Origin: Candidatus Kaiserbacteria bacterium
Lineage (GTDB): Bacteria; Patescibacteriota; Minisyncoccia; Phycocordibacterales; UBA918
DNA length: 12,249 nucleotides
Assembly: GCA_003245875.1 (NCBI GenBank)
Contig: QKBW01000057.1
Location: 1 to 12,249, forward strand
Direction of reading: 5' to 3'
Shown piece by piece: positions 6,942 to 12,249 of the stretch. Below the pieces are notes generated by a model. It was not told the origin of the DNA. It worked only from the letters and a program-made list of their open reading frames with translations, and made no database searches. The number at the start of each line of letters is the position of its first letter. Within the stretch, counting starts at the first letter, position 1. Made by a program: the position numbers and the translations under genes.

Positions 6942-7445
6942 ATGAAGGAACCACATTCATCTGGTTTTACATTGATTGAATTATTGGTAGTTATCGCCAT
7001 TATTGGTATCCTGGCTTCAGTCGTACTCGCCTCTCTCAATATCGCACGAGATAAAGCGAAGGTCTCAGCCGCTAAATCAGAGATAATCCAAATTACCAAA
7101 GCGGTTGAAGTGGCTCGGATTAATTCAGGTAAAGCGTACCTAAAAGATATCACCGGTAGCACCAATACATGGGGAGGCACCAATTATACCGACGCGCAAC
7201 ACATTATAAGACTTGAAACTGCACTACAAAATATCGTAACAAACGCTGGGATGTATGAAGGGTTGGAAAATATTACTACCGATCCCTGGGGAGAAGTGTA
7301 TAAGTTAGACGAAAACGAAGGTGAATACGGAACAACTGATTGCAGGCGTGATGGTTTATATGTCATTAGCGGAATTACGTACTACTTTGAATACGGGAGT
7401 TTGTATTGTAAGCAACATCCTGTTGGTATGGCAGGATTTCAATAG
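6942..7445 (+). CDS. Type IV prepilin / GspG-like pseudopilin
   Basis: 167 residues. The start MKEPHSSG|FTLIELLVVIAIIGIL is a class III (prepilin) signal: a short leader, cleavage after Gly8, Phe at mature position 1 and Glu at mature position 5, then a hydrophobic helix to about residue 30. A long alpha-helix follows (about 31-62). The globular part carries TDPWGEVYKLDENEGEYG (113-130), like the DPWG loop of major pseudopilins of type II secretion. Cys134 and Cys156 could form a disulphide. A prepilin peptidase (PilD) and an assembly ATPase would be needed; neither is in the window. It is the only plus-strand gene here, alone in its transcript, with a terminator 5 nt past its stop. An in-frame ATG at 6924 adds six residues; 6942 gives the usual short leader. 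Likely a pilus or DNA-uptake/secretion filament subunit. Confidence 0.92.
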   Translation: MKEPHSSGFTLIELLVVIAIIGILASVVLASLNIARDKAKVSAAKSEIIQITKAVEVARINSGKAYLKDITGSTNTWGGTNYTDAQHIIRLETALQNIVTNAGMYEGLENITTDPWGEVYKLDENEGEYGTTDCRRDGLYVISGITYYFEYGSLYCKQHPVGMAGFQ

Positions 7446-7450
7446 AAATA

Positions 7451-7491
7451 AAATAAAAGGGCGGCAATCAAAGATTGCCGCCCTTTTATTT
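7451..7491. terminator. Bidirectional terminator between prepilin and secA
   Basis: A perfect 19-bp stem (7451-7469 with 7473-7491) closes an AAA loop. The core is GGGCGGCAATC/GATTGCCGCCC, flanked by AAATAAAA/TTTTATTT, so each strand ends in a U-rich arm. It sits between the two converging stop codons and should serve both genes. Confidence 0.92.
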
Positions 7492-7500
7492 CTTTATCCA

Positions 7501-10023
7501 TTAATTTTTATCAGTAATACTCCAACCATCCGCCAGCAAAGCATCGACTTTCTTGTACTTAAGTGTTCGTGTCTCTTCACCGTTTGTAATAGTCACCATT
7601 TCATTACGACCCGGTGTATGTGGTGCTGTCTTCGTCTTGCTTTGTGTTTCTGCGGCATCGGCACTGCCTGCAGTCTGGATTGATTCAACTTCTTTCTTGT
7701 ATGCCGCATCTTCTTTGGCGATCACCTGTGGCTCAATGCGAGGAAGGGCGTCTGCGATGCGAGCCAGAATGGTTTGCTGCATCTCTTTGAAAAGACGATT
7801 GCCTTCCTTACGATACTCATTGAGTGGATCACGCTGTCCGTATGCCCGTAAATTTACACTCGCTCTCGTGTATTGCATCACCTCCAAGTGTTCAACCCAG
7901 ATGGAATCGGTAATATGAAGCATGAGTTTACGTGCCAGCTCTCGCCATAATGATTCGCCATATTGTTTTGCTTTTTCTGCGTATATTGCCTGTACATCCG
8001 GAAATAGCTCTATTATTTCAGCCAGCACCGCTTCCACTTCCTCATCCTCATCGCGCAAGAGTTTGCGACGACGGACATAGATAGCTTGTCGTTGTTTGTT
8101 CAGCACATCATCATACGCCAACACCTGCTTACGAGAATCAAAGTGGAATCCTTCAATACGTGTTTGCGCCGCCTCCAATTGACGAGTGATCATCTTGTTC
8201 TCGATTGGTTGGTCAGCAGGTATTTTAAACGTACCCATAATACGCTTAATGCGCTCTCCACCAAAGACACGCATGAGTGTGTCTTCCATAGATACATAAA
8301 ACTGTGTGATACCCGGATCACCCTGACGGCCGGAACGACCACGCAGCTGATTGTCTATACGACGAGCTTCATGTCGTTCGGTACCAAGTACAAATAGGCC
8401 ACCGAGCGCACGAACTTCGTCTGCTTCTGTGCTCGTAGCTTGTGGACCTCCAAGCTTGATGTCGACACCACGACCAGCCATGTTGGTGGCAAGCGTGACA
8501 GCACCCTTACGACCAGCAGCAGCAATGATCTCGCCTTCAGCCTCATGATTCTTGGCGTTCAACATATTAAACGGGATACGTGCAGCAGTCAGCAACGTCG
8601 CCAACTGTTCATTCTTTTCGATAGAGGCAGTACCGATCAATATTGGTTGGCCGGTTTTATATACTTCCTCAACTCGTCGTACGATGGCGGTAAACTTGCC
8701 CGCCTCAGTCTGAAAGATGAGGTCATTCAGATCAACACGTTTGATGACGCGATTGGTTGGTACCGGAACGACCTCCAAACCATACACGGTATAAAACTCT
8801 TCCTGCGAGGTAAGTGCCGTACCGGTCATACCAGACAGTTTGTCATACATACGGAAGTAGTTTTGGTATGTGATCGATGCATACGTGCGACTCTCACGCT
8901 GAATTGGCACCCCTTCTTTGGCTTCAATTGCCTGGTGTAGGCCGTCAGACCACCGACGACCCGGCTGCATACGACCGGTGAATTCATCAACAATCACCAC
9001 CTCGTTGTCTCGCACCACATACTCTTTGTCTCGCGTGTACAAAGCCTCTGCACGTACAGCGGTTTCTAGATGATGTACATACTTGATACCTTTGTCGGTA
9101 TAGATATTATCAACTCCCAAGGCTGATTCTGCGGCTTCAATACCAGCATCAGTCATAGAAACAGAACGCATCTTCTCATCGACAGTGTAATGCTCTTCCG
9201 GCTTTAGTGTACGCGCAATTGCAGCGAATGTTTGATAGAGATTTTCTCCTTCAGCGGCCGGTGCAGAAATAATGAGCGGCGTACGAGCTTCATCAATCAA
9301 AATGGAGTCGATCTCATCGACAATGGCATATGCATGTTCACGTTGACGAACGTTCGCTGCTTCAAACTCAATGTTGTCACGCAGATAATCAAACCCGAAC
9401 TCACTGTTGGTGCCATAGGTGATATCTGCTTCATAAGCTTCTTTACGTTCAACCGGTCGCAAGAAGTCGTATTCAATTTTGTAGGCACCATGTTCATCGC
9501 GCGCTTCGTCGTCTTTAGCGGTGGCGCTCACGTCATATATGTATGAAGCGTTGCTGTTGATCACACCAACGCGCAAACCCAACGCAGCATATATCTGTCC
9601 CATCCACACCGCGTCACGACGTGCCAAGTAATCGTTTACCGTAACAATGTGCACACCTTTTCCGGTCAATGCATTAAGGTATGCAGGCAATGTCCCAACC
9701 AATGTCTTTCCTTCACCGGTACGCATTTCAGTAATGCGACCTTTATGCAACAAAACACCACCAACCATTTGCACATCGTAGTGCCGCATACCTAATGTAC
9801 GTCGTGCAGCTTCACGCACTACCGCAAAAGCTTCAGGCAGCAAATCATCAAGGGCAGCCTCATCTGATAATCGCTCACGCAGTGACACGGTTTTAGCCGC
9901 CAGAGCCTCATCTGAGAGCGCTTGCAAAGACTCCTCAAAGGAGCCTATTTTAGTAATAAGCGGCTGGATATACTTGAGCTCCTTTGAATACGAAGGGCCG
10001 AAAAATCTATCTAGAAAAGACAT
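7501..10023 (-). CDS. secA: Preprotein translocase ATPase SecA
   Basis: 840 residues. SecA is the ATP-driven motor that pushes unfolded preproteins through SecYEG. Seen in order: N-terminal helix (1-20); GVLLHKGRITEMRTGEGKTL with Walker A at 100-108; VTVNDYLARRDA; the preprotein cross-linking region with TYGTNSEFGFDYLRDN (202-217); Walker B VDEIDSILIDEARTPLIIS (235-253); YQNYFRMYDKLSGMTGTA; GGLFVLGTERHEARRIDNQL plus RGRSGRQGDPG (arginine finger region); a wing/scaffold part with FHFDSRKQVLAYDDVLNKQR; and LRAYGQRDPLNEYR near the end. An insert rich in charge (164-199) is seen before the cross-linking domain. The C-terminal linker is present, but the usual CxCxSGK...C zinc-binding tail is not: GRNEMVTITNGEE...LKYKK stands in its place. 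It would export the fibre protein of this window. It has a single-gene transcript with its own promoter. Confidence 0.98.
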   Translation of the reverse strand: MSFLDRFFGPSYSKELKYIQPLITKIGSFEESLQALSDEALAAKTVSLRERLSDEAALDDLLPEAFAVVREAARRTLGMRHYDVQMVGGVLLHKGRITEMRTGEGKTLVGTLPAYLNALTGKGVHIVTVNDYLARRDAVWMGQIYAALGLRVGVINSNASYIYDVSATAKDDEARDEHGAYKIEYDFLRPVERKEAYEADITYGTNSEFGFDYLRDNIEFEAANVRQREHAYAIVDEIDSILIDEARTPLIISAPAAEGENLYQTFAAIARTLKPEEHYTVDEKMRSVSMTDAGIEAAESALGVDNIYTDKGIKYVHHLETAVRAEALYTRDKEYVVRDNEVVIVDEFTGRMQPGRRWSDGLHQAIEAKEGVPIQRESRTYASITYQNYFRMYDKLSGMTGTALTSQEEFYTVYGLEVVPVPTNRVIKRVDLNDLIFQTEAGKFTAIVRRVEEVYKTGQPILIGTASIEKNEQLATLLTAARIPFNMLNAKNHEAEGEIIAAAGRKGAVTLATNMAGRGVDIKLGGPQATSTEADEVRALGGLFVLGTERHEARRIDNQLRGRSGRQGDPGITQFYVSMEDTLMRVFGGERIKRIMGTFKIPADQPIENKMITRQLEAAQTRIEGFHFDSRKQVLAYDDVLNKQRQAIYVRRRKLLRDEDEEVEAVLAEIIELFPDVQAIYAEKAKQYGESLWRELARKLMLHITDSIWVEHLEVMQYTRASVNLRAYGQRDPLNEYRKEGNRLFKEMQQTILARIADALPRIEPQVIAKEDAAYKKEVESIQTAGSADAAETQSKTKTAPHTPGRNEMVTITNGEETRTLKYKKVDALLADGWSITDKN

Positions 10024-10032
10024 AATGGCGCC

Positions 10033-10041
10033 ATCATAGCA
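10033..10041 (-). promoter_or_regulatory. Extended -10 promoter of secA
   Basis: The minus strand reads TGCTATGAT, ending 9 nt before the secA ATG. There is no clear -35 and no Shine-Dalgarno. It matches the arrangement at 6779-6787 and 3888-3898, so the secA message would have a leader of only a few bases. Confidence 0.45.
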
Positions 10042-10060
10042 TATTTAGCAGCGAGAAGGA

Positions 10061-10098
10061 AAACAAAAAACGCCGCATTTCTGCAGGCGTTTTTGTTT
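10061..10098 (-). terminator. Terminator of the histone-like gene
   Basis: The arms CGCCGCA and TGC(A)GGCG form a short GC stem with one bulged A, extended by AAACAAAAAA against TTTTTGTTT. Read on the minus strand it ends in GGCGTTTTTTGTTTT, 10 nt beyond the stop codon of the gene at 10109. It also separates that gene from secA. Confidence 0.75.
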
Positions 10099-10108
10099 TT
10101 CTGGACTG

Positions 10109-10315
10109 TTATTTGCGGCGACGTGCGGTCTTCTTAGTTGCCTTCTTCGCAGTCTTCTTGGCTACCTTGCGAGTAGTCTTCTTAGCTGCTTTCTTTGCAG
10201 TCTTCTTAACTGCCTTCTTTGCAACTTTCTTCGCTACCTTGCGCACAGTCTTCTTCGCAGTCTTCTTGGCTACCTTGCGAGTAGTCTTCTTAGCTGCTTT
10301 CTTTGTTGCTGCCAT
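10109..10315 (-). CDS. Histone H1-like Lys/Ala-rich DNA-binding protein
   Basis: 68 residues, nearly all Lys, Ala, Thr, Val and Arg: MAATKKAAKKTTRKVAKKTA followed by many more (A/T/V)KK units, ending TARRRK. There are no acidic or aromatic residues and no cysteine. Such 'AAKK' tails resemble the C-terminal domain of eukaryotic histone H1 and bacterial proteins such as chlamydial Hc1/Hc2 and AlgP, which bind and compact DNA or RNA in a largely disordered state. A nucleoid role is therefore likely. The frame is a true gene and not a low-complexity shadow: it has a promoter with a perfect TTGACA, a start at 10315 and a dedicated terminator. Its repeats make lengthening and shortening by slippage likely (see the 56-bp repeat). 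It lies alone between secA and murB. Confidence 0.85.
   Translation of the reverse strand: MAATKKAAKKTTRKVAKKTAKKTVRKVAKKVAKKAVKKTAKKAAKKTTRKVAKKTAKKATKKTARRRK
10142..10305. repeat. 56-bp perfect direct repeat inside the histone-like gene
   Basis: Bases 10142-10197 and 10250-10305 are identical over 56 bp, offset by 108 bp, which is exactly 36 codons. The frame is therefore kept and both copies encode the same lysine-rich block. The intervening 52 bp is a more diverged version of the same unit. Identity at the base level, including third positions, points to a recent in-frame duplication or conversion. Confidence 0.85.
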
Positions 10316-10340
10316 GGTATGTGATGAGAGTTTAGTGAAT

Positions 10341-10370
10341 AATAAATTCGACCGCCGACTCTCTTGTCAA
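10341..10370 (-). promoter_or_regulatory. Promoter of the histone-like gene
   Basis: The minus strand has a perfect -35 TTGACA (10365-10370), an 18-bp spacer and TTTATT (10341-10346, 4 of 6 matches to TATAAT). The start codon is at 10315, giving a leader of about 20 nt without a recognisable Shine-Dalgarno. This is the best -35 in the window, which suits an abundant nucleoid protein. Confidence 0.5.
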
Positions 10371-10422
10371 AGAACAATCTAGAAGAGATGTCTGCTTACA
10401 TGTATTATCACGTGCAAGTGTG

Positions 10423-10434
10423 TGTTGCGCAACA
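10423..10434. repeat. 12-bp palindrome TGTTGCGCAACA
   Basis: A perfect 12-bp palindrome in the gap between murB and the histone-like gene, next to a mixed A/T tract (G-A7-T6-C, 10435-10449). It could be a dimeric regulator site; no matching family is recognised. Confidence 0.3.
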
Positions 10435-10462
10435 GAAAAAAATTTTTTCATGTGCATAAAGT

Positions 10463-10519
10463 AAAACGTTGCAAAAATTTTTTGAAAAAACTTTTTTCAA
10501 AAAATTTTTGCAACGTTTT
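10463..10519. terminator. 57-nt perfect inverted repeat, likely terminator of the TPR-murB operon
   Basis: Arms 10463-10490 and 10492-10519 are perfect reverse complements over 28 bp, with a single base (C10491) between them. The outer part is AAAACGTTGC and the inner part is A/T runs. It begins 11 nt past the murB stop and ends in T runs on both strands, so it should terminate murB. The stem is far longer than a terminator needs and could extrude as a cruciform. Confidence 0.75.
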
Positions 10520-10530
10520 TATTTTTACCA

Positions 10531-11559
10531 TCACGACAACCGGCGCACTTCCCATTCGATCTCGATACCAGTCTTCTCTCGCACGCGTTCGGCTACCTCA
10601 TCGGCAAATGTTGACACTGCTGCCGCCGACGAACCACGCACTGCAGTGAGCACCAACGCTTGACCTTCATAACATGCGATACCATTTTTTGTATACCCGC
10701 GTAGCCCACACACTTTATCCAGTATCCACCCCAGCGGTACTTTGACCATGCCATCATCAGTTGCAAACCCGGGAAGATCATTGTATTGAGTGCAGAGCGC
10801 ATCGTACTGCGCTTGTGTAATAAGAGGATTTTTAAAAAAAGAACCAGCAGTACCCACCTGTGTCCAGTCTGGGAACTTACCACTTCTGATATCGCTAATC
10901 GCCTGTCGTACAACTGCAATGGTTGGCGATATCTCAGCAAACTGTGTAGCGAGTGCTGCGTACGCAAGGCGTGGTTTTGGAGTCGCAGAAAGTAAAAAGG
11001 TCACTGCGGTAATGATCCACGCGCGGCCGGGCTCTGATTTGAAAAATGAATCACGGTATGCAAACTGACACTCACTTCGCGTAAACGTACGCACTTCTCC
11101 CGTATCACAATGTACAGCTTGCACTGATTCGATCAGCTCACCAACCTCCACGCCATACGCACCAACATTTTGTACCGGAGCAGCGCCAACAGTACCCGGA
11201 ATACATGAAAGGTTTTCCAAACCCCAATACCCAGCCAAGACTGTTTGAGCGACCACATCGTCCAAAAGTTCGCCGGCAGCAGCGGTCACCCGTACTGTAT
11301 CACTCAGTGGAGTCATGGTTACGCCTTTCAATCGCATGATTAACACACATCCTTGCATGCCCTCATCCGCAATCAAAACATTGGAGCCACCACCGAGAAT
11401 GGTTAGGGGCAAGCCGGCGGCGTGAGCTTCGCTCACGCCGCTGCGCACATCCTCCATGGTATGAGCCTCCATTAAATACACAGCCGGCCCGCCAATATGA
11501 AATGTGGTATACGGTGCCAGTGGTATTTGACATGCGTATGAAGGACACATACGACGCAT
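10531..11559 (-). CDS. murB: UDP-N-acetylenolpyruvoylglucosamine reductase
   Basis: 342 residues, full length. MurB reduces UDP-GlcNAc-enolpyruvate to UDP-MurNAc with NADPH and bound FAD, the second committed step of peptidoglycan synthesis in the cytoplasm. FAD-binding signatures are NTFxIGG-like TTFHIGGPA (18-26), ILGGGSNVLIAD (54-65) and CIPGTVGAAPVQNVGAYG (119-136). It is type I (E. coli-like), shown by AYRDSFFK (167-174) with catalytic-site Arg169, the proton donor Ser240 in GTAGSFFKNP, and Glu337 in EWEVR at the end. The ATG at 11559 is 3 nt after the double TAA TAA of the TPR gene, so translation is probably coupled; ATG at 11550 is an alternative. It is one of the few genes here with a TGA stop. 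Catalytically intact as far as can be seen. Confidence 0.97.
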   Translation of the reverse strand: MRRMCPSYACQIPLAPYTTFHIGGPAVYLMEAHTMEDVRSGVSEAHAAGLPLTILGGGSNVLIADEGMQGCVLIMRLKGVTMTPLSDTVRVTAAAGELLDDVVAQTVLAGYWGLENLSCIPGTVGAAPVQNVGAYGVEVGELIESVQAVHCDTGEVRTFTRSECQFAYRDSFFKSEPGRAWIITAVTFLLSATPKPRLAYAALATQFAEISPTIAVVRQAISDIRSGKFPDWTQVGTAGSFFKNPLITQAQYDALCTQYNDLPGFATDDGMVKVPLGWILDKVCGLRGYTKNGIACYEGQALVLTAVRGSSAAAVSTFADEVAERVREKTGIEIEWEVRRLS

Positions 11560-11562
11560 TTA

Positions 11563-12249
11563 TTATTGGCAACCGGTATTAGGATCGATACCAGCTTTTA
11601 GGTTAGCGATAAAGCAATTTACCGTCAATGCTACCGATGGAATGTTTGTTTTGGCTTGTTCGAGTGCGTCGATCGCTCCTGCGATATTACCATCGCGATA
11701 GTATACGAATGAAAGACTTAAATAGTTTGTAGTTGTCGTAGGAGCAGCATCAATACGTGTTTGGAATATACGTGCCAATGTGCTGGTAGCACCTGCAGCA
11801 TCAACCACACTGAGGAATAAGCTATCATTTGCCACTTGCGGCCATGATGAGCTTGCGATGATAGTGGCGATCTCGCCTTCCCCTACCCCCGTAAGAAGTA
11901 AACTGGCTGCATACATTTTTTGTGCATCGACGTATTGCGGATCAAGCTGGTATGCCTGTTGCATAAAGTCACGCATGGCTGTGAAATCTCCAGCCTGATA
12001 TTCAACCAAGCCCTGCTCAACTACGATCTGTGGTTTGTTTGGTGAGAGCGCGCGAGCCTTGGCAGCGTGAGAACGCGCTGCTTCTATATTTCCAATGCTC
12101 TTGTAAAAGTCTGTCGCAAAGAACTCTAGTCGGGCGTCTCCCGGTTTGAAGGCAAGCAACTCCTCAACACGCTGCTGGGTATCAGTCATGAACTGTTGGA
12201 CATCCAACGCTGTCGCTTGTGGGTCTTGCGCTGCGGTCACCTCTTGCAT
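11563..12249 (-). CDS. TPR-repeat protein, C-terminal part; 5' end outside the window
   Basis: At least 228 residues, open at the right edge, so the true start is upstream (the Met at the edge may be internal). Helical TPR-like pairs follow each other: DARLEFFATDFYKSIGNIEA...ALSP, then QIVVEQGLVEYQAGDFTAM...QLDP, then VDAQKMYAASLLLTGVGEGE, and near the end YLSLSFVYYRDGNIAGAIDALEQAK. TPR arrays bind partner proteins or peptides. The tail is close in style to the C-terminal TPR part of CPR O-antigen-ligase/polymerase-like membrane proteins, which often lie near cell-wall genes; membrane helices would be expected upstream, outside the window. It ends with tandem stops TAA TAA and is followed 3 nt later by murB, so an envelope-related function is likely but not shown. 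Confidence 0.8.
   Translation of the reverse strand: MQEVTAAQDPQATALDVQQFMTDTQQRVEELLAFKPGDARLEFFATDFYKSIGNIEAARSHAAKARALSPNKPQIVVEQGLVEYQAGDFTAMRDFMQQAYQLDPQYVDAQKMYAASLLLTGVGEGEIATIIASSSWPQVANDSLFLSVVDAAGATSTLARIFQTRIDAAPTTTTNYLSLSFVYYRDGNIAGAIDALEQAKTNIPSVALTVNCFIANLKAGIDPNTGCQ

Noticed and set aside
10113..10382. Plus-strand hydrophobic reading frame (Phe/Val/Ala-rich) opposite the histone-like gene
   Set aside because: It is the antisense image of Lys/Ala codons; the minus-strand gene has its own promoter and terminator.

Overview
The window (about 12.2 kb, mid GC, compact, nearly all genes on the minus strand) looks like a chromosomal piece of a Patescibacteria/CPR genome, most likely Parcubacteria (Kaiserbacteria-like). 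The evidence is the mix of reduced housekeeping genes with hallmark CPR surface proteins: a 'VGIGT.SP' fibre protein, a lone GspG-like prepilin, an Obg without its C-terminal domain and a SecA without the zinc-binding tail. There are almost no Shine-Dalgarno sequences. TGA is used as a stop (murB) and does not occur in frame inside the genes, which fits the standard bacterial code. No rRNA, tRNA, CRISPR array or insertion sequence is visible.

Layout, from left to right. 1-1948 (-): most of a secreted, repeat-rich fibre/adhesin-like surface protein that runs off the left edge. 1953-2663 (-): a small protein with an N-terminal helix-turn-helix and one membrane segment, 4 nt upstream of the fibre gene. 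2664-3013: a 350-bp non-coding stretch with a promoter, repeated TGCACCAAAAA motifs and two abutting palindromes. 3014-3877 (-): a second HTH + membrane protein, paralogous in its HTH to the first. 3962-6363 (-): gatB and obgE as an operon (Asp/Glu-tRNA amidotransferase subunit; ribosome-associated GTPase). 6433-6771 (-): a small four-helix membrane protein of the phage-holin-IV/YvlD family, with a 40-nt palindrome at its promoter and a terminator after it. 6942-7445 (+): a type IV prepilin/pseudopilin, the only plus-strand gene, converging on secA across a 19-bp-stem terminator. 7501-10023 (-): secA. 10109-10315 (-): a 68-residue Lys/Ala-rich histone-H1-like protein. 10531-12249 (-): murB preceded by a TPR protein that runs off the right edge, ending in a 57-nt perfect palindrome.

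How the parts relate. secA exports the signal-peptide fibre protein and probably inserts the prepilin and membrane proteins. murB belongs to peptidoglycan synthesis; gatB and obgE to translation and ribosome assembly. The most novel-looking unit is 1-3877: two membrane-anchored HTH proteins, both with the same 10-bp promoter core GCTATATAAT, next to and probably co-transcribed with a large surface fibre. This could be an envelope-sensing regulator pair controlling a surface structure, but that function is inference. Several genes also have an extended -10 box only 7-12 nt before the start codon, which suggests near-leaderless transcription.
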